NCBI GenBank assembly: GCA_019614645.1
Contig: JABWDB010000002.1
Coordinates: 28,509,501 to 28,573,500, forward strand
From: Stratiolaelaps scimitus
Taxonomy: Eukaryota > Arthropoda > Arachnida > Mesostigmata > Laelapidae
Length of the DNA: 64,000 nucleotides
Direction: 5' to 3'
The notes below the pieces were generated by a model. That model saw only the letters and a program-made list of their open reading frames with translations. It was not told where the DNA came from and searched no databases. Both the position numbers and the translations under genes were made by a program. Positions 1-10,968 of this stretch are shown piece by piece. How positions within the stretch are numbered: the first letter of the stretch is position 1; each line of letters begins with the position of its first letter.

Positions 1-1030
1 GGCGCCCGCATTCAATTGCGTGCGCCACTCTTTCTTCCTTCAAATGTTAGAAAGCATCGGCTGTGGTCCTACGGTTGTTGAATGGTTTCGGTCATACCTT
101 TTGGACAGATGACAGACAGTAAAGGTCAGCGGGGTTGAGTCAACGGTCGGGTAATTAACATCGGAACTCCAGAGGAATCCGCTCTGGGGCATATCCCCTA
201 CATGTTCTTAATCCTACTTAACTTCATTCTCCTGAAGATCTCAGCCGCTAATCGTTGTAAGGCGATTGCGTACGCAGATGACACCTCTTTGCTATTCCGC
301 ATTTGTCCATCCACGTTCGAATCTGATTTCCAAGGTGCGCTTACTGATGTGGAGTGGGCGATCGGAATCTTCACTTAGTTTGGCCTTGTTGTCGACGAAA
401 AATACACCGTTCTCACATTATTCCGATCCTCGAAAAGGGCAACATTAGTTGACCATTTGGAAGCGTGGTTTCTTTGTCCCCTTCCACCAAGTGTGTGGGC
501 TTGACAATCCATGAGACCTCGGACCCTTGCGCCCAAATGTTACACAGTAATCGCGTCTATAAGGCGGCTTCGAAAGCTCGGAGTCTCCATTGTGGGTCTA
601 CTCTTGACGTACAAGACGCTGCTGCTGCCCCTACTATGCTTTGCGATTTCTATCTGGAGCGGTGGCTATAAAGAAACGATAAGGCGCGCCGAGATCATAA
701 ATAATGATTCGCTCAGGGAAATAGGTGGCGGACGTCGCAAAGACTCTTTCAATTAGCAAATCTTACACAATTCATGTCGCTCTCCTCGCCTTTAAAATGT
801 CGAGGGGGTTGATCCCGGCGGACATAGCATTCCCGATTACCGCTATCGAGAAGAGAACTACCCGACGTCCAACTGTGTTTGCGATGCCATTTGTTATTAA
901 GGAATCTAGTCGCCATGCACTTGCCCCTCGTCTACCGGTAGTCTGGTGTTCATTACCAAAGGAGATTCGGGCGCTCACCTCAAGCAAGGCGTTCTTGCGG
1001 GCAGTGAAGAACGCCATCAACAACAGATAA
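1..1030 (+). mobile_element. Non-LTR retrotransposon (LINE) fragment, reverse transcriptase and C-terminal region, decayed
   Basis: The + strand encodes pieces of a LINE reverse transcriptase spread over different frames. Residues like WFRSYLLDR near position 85 are followed by the catalytic motif AYADDTSLLF near 269-300. Then come LLLPLLCFAISIWSGG (about 622-665) and a C-terminal stretch ending in LPKEIRALTSSKAFLRAV (about 950-1010). Order and spacing match the RT palm and the region after it in jockey/CR1-like LINEs. Several frameshifts and stops separate the pieces, so the copy is dead. It is cut by the window edge, and the element's 5' part would lie to the left. The clade is inferred from overall resemblance and is not certain. 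Confidence 0.85.
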
Positions 1031-2075
1031 TAACTGACTAAGACCGTCAATTAAGTGATAATACGGGAAATCCGCACTCCTGTGATTGTTCATATTAATA
1101 CAGATTTTTATCTTGTAGTTTGTACCTTACAAATCGAATTTGTGTATAATTATACTAGACATGCTTCATGTAAGGATAATGCCATTGCGAATAGCTTGGT
1201 AGATGTAGTTGTGGCATACAATTATTAGGATCATTGAATGTACTGAATAGGAGTGTGTCCCTTAGCCCTACCCTTAGGCGATGTACCTTACCTAAATATT
1301 ATTCCTTACAAACTCAATATTTCTTTATCTGAGAACTTAAGCAGTGTAAAAACCGCAGTTCCATGAATAAACCTCAATATGAATGAATGAACTGTAAGTT
1401 CAATGAAATTTTGACCAAGGTTTAAAAATGAGTACGATAGAAACAGGGCATTAGTGAGGAAAAACCCCGTTCCTGGGAGACACTCGACTCGTCAGCACAT
1501 CACAATAAAAAATGATTGGAGTGTTGAGTTCGCTAAGGTAACCTTGCAAATTAATTGATGTTTGCTCGACACCGAACCTCAAAAAATAATACTTATGAAC
1601 TTAGGTTAGACCAGCCCAGTTGACATCGGTGTGCCTCATTAGATAGTTTTAGACAGTCAGACGCTGCAATGTTTTACCTAAAATGTTTTCAAGTCAAGCA
1701 CAAAATGCTATCGTTTGTTTTATAGCTTTAGCTCGCTGGCGTATGGACGGAGGGACTGATCCACGCAGTGAAACGTTGACAGAGAGCTAATTCCTGCAGA
1801 ACCGTGACCCACTTGTCCTCATTTACCATCGATATGAATAAATGTAAGAGGATGCACTGTTATATACGGACTCTTTGCAGCTTACGGCGCTATACAAGTG
1901 TGAGATCTGCGACATGGCAGTGTTTGCAACAAAGTACATCCATACTCTATATATACAACTTCAGTCGAATGATTCAAGCGAAATCGATTTTGTGGAAGCG
2001 CCTAAGCGCCCTACAGATTGGTGATGAGTTTACGAGCTTTGCTGGGGTGGAACACAGGAGGTAGACTTGCTCATA
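1031..2075. other. Unassigned AT-rich DNA after the LINE fragment
   Basis: No coding pattern, RNA gene or clear repeat is visible. Part of it may be the 3' UTR of the LINE that ends near 1030, but no poly(A) or repeat tail marks an end. Confidence 0.4.
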
Positions 2076-2080
2076 TGCGT

Positions 2081-2244
2081 CGAGCCTGGTGGTGTGGTGC
2101 ATTCGTGTGCGCCTGGAAATCGAAGGAGATACGCGAGTTCGTTCTCGACTGTTGCACATTTGCATTTAGGGGGTCCGTCTTATGAAGCAATACCGAAAGC
2201 AGTACCTTGGACGCTAAATGTTGACGGAGAGTCTACCCGAACAG
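2081..2244 (+). mobile_element. SINE-B copy 1 (tRNA-derived SINE)
   Basis: This is one of seven related copies in the window. It has an A-box-like segment (GGTGTGGTGCATTCGTG), a decayed B-box region near 2134-2147 (GAGTTCGTTCTCGAC), then the shared body TTGCACATTTGCATTTAGGG, TCTTATGAAGCAAT and GCAGTACC..GGACG..AAATGTTG, ending in a GAGAGTC-type end. The head resembles a tRNA gene and the body is shared with the copies near 10.9, 13.7, 20.9, 51.5 and 56.5 kb. It does not code for protein. Confidence 0.75.
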
Positions 2245-3350
2245 CTGTTTAAGAGACATATATGATATTTGAGAGTACAAGCACGTTCTTGCCCGAAGAG
2301 CGCAGGGACGACGATTTTTTTGTGCATCGTTTATTATTCCTTATTATCCTCATCCTGTCGAATATCACCAAGCACCTGACCGAGGAAGTTCCGGCACCAG
2401 GTAAGTATCACCAAGCCCCTAGTGCATTTTCGATGGACATGCGTGTACCAACAGAGGGCGCTACGGTATGACGCGACAAGCGATCGTGAGCGGCAGTCGC
2501 CTAGCGGCCGCATCAGTAACAGCCAAGCGTAACGTTTCTGCATTGAAGGGTTTGCCCTCGCAAGCGGTGAGGGCAGCTGACGCAGGAGACGATGGCGACA
2601 GTGGGAGAGATATGGGACTACCATCGGAAGAAGATCAGGGCTCAGATCGGACCACTGCAGATGCTTTGTGGCGTAGCGTGAGGAGGTCACGTCACTTCGA
2701 AGGGGAAAAGCAGTAGCACGTGTTCAAGGGGATGTTGTTCTTTGATTCGTTATTTGAGTAGTGAACAATAGTACCTAGTATACGGTTACATTACAGATTA
2801 TTGACATGTGTTGGACTTATTGTGGACTAAAGTGTAACTAAGAGATATTTGATTGAACGTGCGATATGGTGTAAGTGGATAACATAAATGACTCTCCTGG
2901 TGCTACAGTAGGTGTGTGCGACAGTACATGTTCGTAGTACTGTGTGGCTGCTATCCGTATTAGCAGCGATTCTTGTTTGACTTCAATAAGTGGTTTATGG
3001 ATTGTTCGATTGTGCTCATTCGTGTGACATTTGAGGCATAGAAAAAAAACGTTAAGATTAGAAGGTGAAAACACACCGATAGGTGACGCAAGGATACCAA
3101 ATGATTTTGTAGTGTTATGTTAATGAACTGGATGGAATATTAACGTGCGTAGCTATGAGTCGATTAAGGTGAGTGAACACAATAACCATTCTGCTTTGTG
3201 TATACAAATACACACTTTAAAAGAGAATGTATCGAGTAATTTTAAGTATACTGAAAATATTCGGCTAGAGTCCTGACTTGTTGAGGCAGAACAAATGACA
3301 TTTTCATTTATACTTGAAGCCGCGTATATCAAATCGGTGAATCGGTATCC
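2245..3350. other. Unassigned DNA between SINE-B copy 1 and a LINE tail
   Basis: Several open frames occur at 2262-2716 on both strands, but they lack family motifs, splice sites or consistent coding character. The part from 2460 to 2720 is richer in GC than its surroundings and may be an old repeat. Nothing further can be assigned. Confidence 0.3.
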
Positions 3351-3830
3351 CTTGCACAAGGGAGCCACAGGGTCTCGACACTACCGACGGGCGCCGCCCT
3401 GGCGGCCTTACTCTCATCCCCTTCCACCGAGGCCAGCACCTCGTTTGGGACGGCACGGTTGTCAACACTCTAGCACCTTCTTATGTCAACCACTTTGCAA
3501 CCATCCCCGGTTACGCGGTAGCGCGTGCGGAGCGGGCCAAGCTACGGAAGTACGCCGCACTCCAGACCCACTTTTTCCCCCCTGCTTTTGAAACCTTAGG
3601 CGGGCATGGCCCCCTCACTGCGAACTTCCTCAAAGGGGTCTACCATAGGCTAATCCGTGTCACCGGAGACAAGCGCGCAGAATCTTTCCTTCTGCAACGC
3701 CTGTCCCTAGCTGTGCAGAAAGGCAATGCCATCGCCCTCCTCGGGACAATGTCGGCCCCGGTCCCCAACTAATCCCCCCCAATAATCCCTAGAAATAATT
3801 CCTAATTATTGTGTGTTTGGATAAATCTTT
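3350..3830 (+). mobile_element. LINE family 2, copy a: 5'-truncated 3' end with open C-terminal reading frame
   Basis: An uninterrupted frame of 128 codons runs from 3386 to a TAA at 3770-3772. It reads as the extreme C-terminus of a LINE polyprotein: DGRRPGGLTLIPFHRGQ, LVWDGTVVNTLAPSYV, AFETLGGHGPLTANFL, then QRLSLAVQKGNAIALLGTM. This tail is known from many animal non-LTR elements with related RTs. The homology starts a little upstream (about 3350), which fits 5' truncation during target-primed reverse transcription. The non-coding end contains CCCTAGAAATAATTCC and ends near GGATAAATC. Related copies lie at 40935-41218 (-) and 47049-47320 (+). Confidence 0.8.
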
Positions 3831-3940
3831 TAATCGGTGAATAGAGCCAGCATAATTTAAACCTACGGCAGAAGTAACGCTAGGACTGGAGAAAGATATA
3901 TTCATCATGAATTCAAAAAGATCTAAAAAAAATATTATCT

Positions 3941-3990
3941 GCTCACTTACAGCCAACATTTAACGTCCACGGTACAGTTTCATGAGTATC
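3941..3990 (-). mobile_element. SINE-B copy 2, short 3' fragment
   Basis: About 50 bp match the 3' end of SINE-B in reverse orientation (CAGCCAACATTTAACGTCCACGG). It lies about 100 bp after the end of the LINE tail. The tRNA-like head is absent, as expected for a 5'-truncated insertion. Confidence 0.6.
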
Positions 3991-6201
3991 TGAACGATTA
4001 CTACGATCCCTTAAAATAAATATACGGGTTCAGATGATGGTACAGTATGCGCTTAAGAGGCCGATATTGGTAAATACATAAACCATACTATCGCGTGTGC
4101 AAGGCTCGAGAGCCATAGTCTCTAATTGTAGTCACATTTTGGTTAAATGAGTGGATTCTTCGATTAAGCCAAACTAACTTTGCTCACAAATAGGAATCAT
4201 ATTTGAATTCACCTGGTGGAATCCCATATCTATAATTCCATAGAATTTATTATTGATGGAGAGCGTGACACTCTTCTGAACACTGTTTAGGAGGAAGAAT
4301 TTAGGGTTACATGATGCATGCATGTTAAACCAATTCTAAGAATAGCCTTAATATTACTGCCAGAACGAAGGTTGATCTCGAAATATAATGTTGTATGTTT
4401 ATTAATTAAAGTATACCATAACAATGTGTTTAGTGCGGTAGTGTCGACCACACACCCTCAGCCGCACTCCGCAGCTGACCCTCAGCTGACCCCGCATATT
4501 ATGTCTCAATATTAAAGTCCCATAAAATTATTAACACTAATGTTTTGGCCAAGAGTGGCTGTCGATGAGTGAAAGAAGCAGCAAATATTCGGTTTCTATA
4601 TCCTGAAAAATGGATGGATTTAATTATTATACATCGGTACAAATTCCGGTCTCCTCGTCGGTTAAGATATGTATTACAAGAGCCAGGACGTTTCATGTAA
4701 TCGCACCTTACATGTGATAGGGATAGGGATAGGTGATAGGGATATGAATCTGATTAATCCGTCAGAATATATCCGTATACTATGTTTGTCTTTGACAGAT
4801 TATTTCATTTGTGACATATTATACATTAAGGTCTCAAGTACAAATAAATAAACCAAAATTGCGGATCGATTAATCATTCTTGCACCACTTTAGAGCGCAA
4901 TTATAGTAAGCGTCCTTCGGCTTGCTCGAAACTGCTTTCGATGAAAGGCATAAACCCAAATGCATGTTTACAGATATTACAAATTCAGGCAGTTCCGCCG
5001 CTTGCAGTTATCAATCAAACGAGTTCATTTATTACCAGGAATTTTAACTGAATTTGTTGTAGGATCGAAGGTGTCTTTGAATTTACTTCAAGAGAACTAA
5101 TGGCCAATTTTGGCGGAAAGGCTGGTTACGAGCAGATGTAAAGAGCCTCAACTGCTTTTGTGTTTGTATGCTCATTAATAATAACTTGTATTTATAACAT
5201 TCATGTTCATAGGGGCGCATTATGACCTTGGAAGATGTCGCTTAGGTTATGTCAGCTTTGTTGTGCGTGTGTGATGTAACAACAGGGCGTTGGTTGTTTC
5301 AGCCTTTTAGGCTGACGACTAATCAATCGGTGCCTAATTAAATTATCAGTCAAGCGTCAGTGCTTATCGTGACATCCTTGCATGGGTTAGGACTAACTAT
5401 TTTTGACAATATTCCCACGAATCGTTTCGTAGTAACAAAAGTGACAAATAATATAAAATTACTACATATTGTCGAATAAAATAAAGCCAAAAGAACTGCT
5501 CCTACCCTGAAGATGCTCCGTTATAGCAGCTAAGTCTTTGCTCAATCTATTTCATTTCATTTTTGGCGGTTTGTTTGACTTAGACAGTCGCTTGTGGGTC
5601 AGAACTGAAAATCGACCACGTTAAAGTTCACCACATAACCTAACCGGCATAAGGACATGAGTACCCTGGAACAGCGTAGCTTCTTTCATTGCCGCTAACG
5701 CAGATGTGAAAATGGGCAAATTTTCATACTCGGGAAGCTTCTTTCTGGAAGCTGCCGTGACTGGACAACTGCATCATAAGCCATCATAACACTGGCGTTA
5801 TTGAGAGAGGTCGCTTTCATTGGTTGTACAGTAGTCGCGCCTGAGAGCACTCTACATCCTTCTCATCTGTAACTTCAAACCTCAATTCGAAAGCCTGTGT
5901 TGCCCTGCGCCGAGTTATGTTCTCTTTTGTACCAATTTACACTGTAACATTGTAAGCCTATAAAATAGGCTTCCCGTTTAAAAAGAGTGGGTGAATGAAC
6001 CGGTGAAATCGATCCTATATCAACTATAAGCTATAATAACTATATGTATGTATATATAAAATATAGATTTAAAAAAAAATCTATATATATATATTTATAT
6101 ATGTATATATATCAAACAAGCAGGGAGCGAAGTAGACCTGCAGTTGAGTAAAACATAGGTTCCATAGTCAAAAATAGTCGACTTATACTTGTCGGCATAT
6201 A

Positions 6202-6219
6202 GACCCATCATGATGGGTC
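6202..6219. repeat. Perfect 18-bp palindrome
   Basis: GACCCATCATGATGGGTC reads the same on both strands. Its role is unknown, and it could be a protein-binding site or chance. Confidence 0.6.
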
Positions 6220-6572
6220 ATTTCGGCATGCCTCAAGATATAACGCCTTTAAAGTTGCACTTACCCTTGAGCTCAGTTAATTAAGAGCTGTAATAAATAA
6301 ACCAGTTGTGCAGAGGAGCAGCTGTTGGAGGTAAATAAATGTCCCACACGGCTTTTAGACTGTACCTTCATTGGTCCGAGTAAAACCAATGAAAAATACC
6401 ATCGCCCTTTATCAAGATTTCACTGCAAATATTCGTCTTCCAGGGAGGCAACAGCTGGGCGTAGTCGCTTAGGTTGCAACTGAGTAAACTATAATTTTCG
6501 TAATGGATGGCGCAGTACATCATCATTCTATGTGACAACCCCAACATGTTTACGACGAGATGATTGATGCTT

Positions 6573-6599
6573 AATATATATATATATATATATATATAT
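6573..6599. repeat. TA dinucleotide microsatellite
   Basis: Uninterrupted alternating T and A for about 27 bp. Confidence 0.9.
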
Positions 6600-7192
6600 T
6601 GCGTTCCTAGTGAGTGCCGTTTAGTTTTTAATAAGGCTGTTAAATAGTCGTAAATGATGGCAAAATCGGGAAATAATAAACAAAATATCAAATACAAATA
6701 CCCTTCTTGTATTGAGTTTTATGTTAGCGTAGTATAGGTGAAAACTCTGCGTGTATCGACATTCTCGCAAATCTCAATTATCGATAGATAGATAGATATA
6801 TAGAAATATCGATACCATTGCTCATTTTCGGTAAGGCCGAGCACTAGTAGAAATTATAATTTATACCTTGGCAGTTAACATAACTGCTGTCTAAAATTTT
6901 ACTCCTATTATAGCCGCGAATGGTACTGTATGCTGCAGAAAGCTCGCGGAGCACAATAGAGAGATAGATTATATGAATTAGTTGGCACCTAGCGACGCTT
7001 TTCTGAAGCGGGCTACGAATCAGTTTGTCGCGCACGTAAATGAAACCGTTATCGTCTAACCACGAGAGTTTGTCCGTTATTCAACGGTTACGCCGTCGGC
7101 TTCTCCTCTACTCCTGTCCCGTCAGCGGTAGCCAGATATGTGCGCTGCTCACTGGGAAGCGAGCGAATGAACAGACAGACAACCGCACCCGA

Positions 7193-7483
7193 ATGCCAAC
7201 TACTTTGTTGGTGTTGATCATACTTGCTTCATTGGCTAGACTAAACGTTGCAATCAACGTCTCCGGTCATAATGCTGCCGCTGACGCCCCAAACATCCCT
7301 CCATCCATGCGTTCAAGATATGAGAATCTCAGATGTCGCCATATGACTTTGAAAGTGTGTCCGAAACAATTACCACTCAACTTAAATGTCAGAAGTGAAA
7401 AAGGCGAAGAAGAACATGTTCATGAAGTAAAGAACGACTCTTGCTATTTAAAATGGAGATTCCTCGACGTGAAATTACGATGA
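7193..7483 (+). CDS. Possible small secreted protein, 96 aa, unrecognised
   Basis: The frame is open from 7040. The ATG at 7193 is preferred as the start because it is followed directly by a good signal-peptide pattern (MPTTLLVLIILASLARLNVA, cleavage likely near residue 20). The rest is hydrophilic with three cysteines (near residues 45, 53 and 82), an acidic stretch (EKGEEEHVHEV) and a basic C-terminus. The window's ORFs in this frame are otherwise short, so 147 open codons are mildly unusual. I do not recognise a family. There is no clear TATA box, and a nearby poly(A) signal is not obvious. It could be a first exon, a single-exon gene or a chance ORF. Confidence 0.35.
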   Translation: MPTTLLVLIILASLARLNVAINVSGHNAAADAPNIPPSMRSRYENLRCRHMTLKVCPKQLPLNLNVRSEKGEEEHVHEVKNDSCYLKWRFLDVKLR

Positions 7484-9278
7484 GTTTCGAAAGCGAATTA
7501 TAAGACTTCTTTTCTTTGTCGATTTTAGTCAAAAGAGATGTCGTATTAAATTAAAGTAGTATTTATTTCTACTTACGATATCTACTATGGAATGGTTGTC
7601 GTCGTTGGCTAGCCATGTGAACATTAGGACAGCCCACAGGCGGATTCTTGTAACGTGTGTGGCTCAACCGTATATGTGCCATATGCTGTGATATCGGGTA
7701 TACTAAGGTCACGACTCTTCTCGCTCGTGCTTCATTGATGTTCGCACCGGGAACTCACTCGAACTAACGGGTGGATTGATTAGAGTATACTTAGATGTAA
7801 GTTGATCGTCATGTTTGCGACAGCCGGCGTATCAACCTCAGTGGTTTGACAGTTGCCAATGATGACCTCTATCGGTATTTAATCGTCTTATTTCCTTCGG
7901 TGGCAACACGGTGGCAACATTGGTATGCGGTCCCGCTGTCCCGACATTCTGTCCATGTTTCTGCGCAGAGAGAAGTCATATAGCCTAGTAGACCGCCGAC
8001 GTGGCGGTTTAGAGTGATGTAAGGTCACGAACAGATCAGACAATTTTTTACGTTTGGTGAGATTCGGGCTATCACAGTGCTGGGGTCTGATAGAAATAAA
8101 TACGTTGGTTTCTCCATCAACGCATCACACCTTTTTGGTTTAACACAGAGATAGGATTCTACACCTAATTCTCTAAAATATTCAACATTACAAATCCTGT
8201 ACCAAAGGGGGCATAGGTTACGATGTGCACACACCGGATGAAGTTAACGACACCTAACGAACACTGGTTGGGGTCAACATATGGCGATATTTGTTTGCCC
8301 ACTTCTGGGAAAACAGTTTGAAGAGCTAAGTCAGTACGTGAAGTAGAAATCGGAGCGTCATGATTGGGACCAAAATACCATTTTCTCGAGGAAGTTTGGT
8401 GTGCTAAACATAACCAAGCACATCATGGTGAGGTCTCGAGTCAATGAGCTAGATACTATTCTAGCGAAGCACACATGTATATCGCGAGGATTCAACTGCA
8501 CAATATACATAAAAAAAGCACAGCACTCATACCGGCAATACAATGAGCATAATTGTACACGACCTGATACGACTGGTCTGATGGTAATCGCAGCTTGATG
8601 GATGTATTGCAGACATTAATGTCAGCCGCAAGGCATTCATTCATTGTATAATAAATACTACTGTTATCATTACTCAGTCTCACATTATTGTTGCTCAGAC
8701 CCCATGTCCTTGGTAATATAGTAATATATTATGTATCGACCATTGGTCATGTTGGTGATGGCACTGAGGGCTATTATATTATATTTAACCTAATGGTGGA
8801 CACTTTCTTGCTGCATTAGTACAACGATTTCCAGTAGTAGTAATATTGTCACTATTAAGGATTGATGTAGTCCTTTATCGAATTGGCCACTTGCCTGCCT
8901 TGTTTTGATATTGTTATTGTTGTTTAGGCCATCAAATGGTTGACTCTCAGTCCAAGCGACCAACGTAATTGCAAACTGTTTCGATTGCTGCTGTCTCTTC
9001 TTCATTGTCATTGTCGTCATCACGTAGTGTCCGATCCAATCCGGTAGCCGCCGTGGGTCAGTTGTTGTCCTTAATTAGCGACAAGCATCAATCCATCTTC
9101 GTGACTCGTGAGATATTCTACGACACCCCACTATCATAATAATAATAATATTAATAATAATGATAATAAGAGCAACGCAACAACAACAACATAGGCAACA
9201 ATAACGAAACATATGACATAACGGCAAAAACAACGAGGATCAATCAACGAGGTGTACTAAGTGTTCGTTGATTGCCCA

Positions 9279-9334
<56 letters not shown>

Positions 9335-10867
9335 AGATGTTATGAGAGAATTTCGAATATTAGAGCTATGTCGTCATCCACCGTAGATAGTAGAGCCGAA
9401 CCATAGGTATCTACGATGAAGTGAAACCAACTGTTATTGCAGAGGCAGATAATTAAAGGTTCACCGAAGAGAAACAGTTCCCTTTTACACTTGCGGAGAT
9501 CTTGTGACAAAATATCCTTAATAGCCAATGCTCGCGAGTCAACGAATTGAGTGGTGATACGTTTGGCTTTGCTCGACGTTATTATTAGATGGATAAATAA
9601 GAACTCTAGCCGTCCCCCGCAACTTTCTAATCTCCGCGCTCACAGGCCAGTTCAATAATCATAGAAGCATATGAGTATGGATGTTAAGGCACAAAGAGCC
9701 AATAAGATAGGTTTTCTATATTCGTTCGGAGACTATACTTAAAAAAGCACATTGACACACGCGGTTTCAGTTAGAGTGTGCACCCCTTCTCTCTATAACC
9801 ATATTACATTACGCTGCTGACATAAAGCTATGCAAAATGCTTCAAGTAAACGCGTCCCTTAATAACTTCGAGATGTTCGTGAAGGCTCCTTCGAGTGGCA
9901 CTTCGACTTGAGTCAGAAACAAATTACATTCTTATCTAACAATATTGTATACAATAATTGCTCTACCTATTGCATACAATATTTGGTCTACCTATAAACC
10001 ATCTGTATTCGAAGTAATAGCTTCAAATATCATATTACGCTTTTTGGTTAGTGGAGGAGCATTTTAATCATGATGACGACTGATGGTTGACTGTAGACCT
10101 AATATAATAGAACCATCATTTTGAATAGGCGACTGACTGTGACTCTACAAACTGGAGGCACTTCCTGTTAATTTAATTAAAATTGCTGCGGTTTAATGTG
10201 CAGTTATCATGTTCTTAGAGCTAATCTTTCTTATAAAGGCAAAATGTTGATATTCGAGAAGTAAGCTCTTTGCATACGGTTTTACTAACAACGTAATCCT
10301 TTCTGAGTCCCCCTTTTACTTCATCCGTGTCTTCGTAACAGAATTTAGTTGGGGCGTATTGTGCAGAATAGTGCCGACCATGGGTTCGTATTGTAAATTT
10401 TATTTGTGATGACACTGACATGTCCAGCCCCTCGGTAGCCTATCATCAGTGAGTTCTTATGTGAATTTCGGATAAGTGATCACCGGCCTCTATGTTCTCT
10501 ATGTCATAAATTGGGATAGGCCTTCAACAATAGAATAATGGACAGCAACTACTGATGTAATAATAATAAGTATTATATTTGATCGATCTGGTATGTTTAC
10601 TAACATAAAATAACACACGTGACAGTTCGGCAGACAGATTCGGCTGACCGGCAAAAGAGCCCTCAAGTCATGAACATTGAAACAATGTCGATAATTATAA
10701 TAGTATTTTGATACGACTTCTTAAGGTCACCGATTGCACAGGGGTTACGATAGAATCACGGATGTTATTATGGTAATCTAGTTTGGAACTAAAACCTCAA
10801 CCCAAACCGAATTCTGGTGTTGAATTAGCCACATATTCATAAGACTGCTAGTTGTAATTAGTATGTG
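7484..10867. other. Intergenic DNA, no gene seen
   Basis: It contains AAT/CAA trinucleotide runs near 9136-9195 and a long AT microsatellite at 9287-9330. Open frames are below 80 codons with no recognisable motifs. Confidence 0.4.
9287..9330. repeat. AT dinucleotide microsatellite
   Basis: About 22 uninterrupted AT units, preceded by a short CA run, which makes a compound CA/TA microsatellite. Confidence 0.95.
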
Positions 10868-10968
10868 TGTGTTCGACCCCCACCGTTGCACATTTGCATT
10901 TAGGGATCCGTCTTACGAGGGAATGCTAAAAGCAGTACCGTGGACGTTAAATGTTCGCTGAGAGTCAG
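10868..10968 (+). mobile_element. SINE-B copy 3, from B-box to 3' end
   Basis: It starts at the B-box-like GTTCGACCCCCAC and continues through TTGCACATTTGCATTTAGGG, TCTTACGAGG.AATGC and GCAGTACCGTGGACGTTAAA to GAGAGTC. The first half of the tRNA-like head is missing. The B-box is well preserved here and supports a tRNA origin for the family. Confidence 0.75.

Larger units (their letters stand above)
3991..7192. other. Intergenic DNA with simple repeats and palindromes
   Basis: No gene was recognised. The stretch holds GATAGG repeats (about 4716-4744), an AT-rich hairpin near 6061-6090, a perfect 18-bp palindrome at 6202-6219, a TA microsatellite at 6573-6599 and a GATA run near 6783-6798. 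Open frames here are short and AT-driven. Confidence 0.4.
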
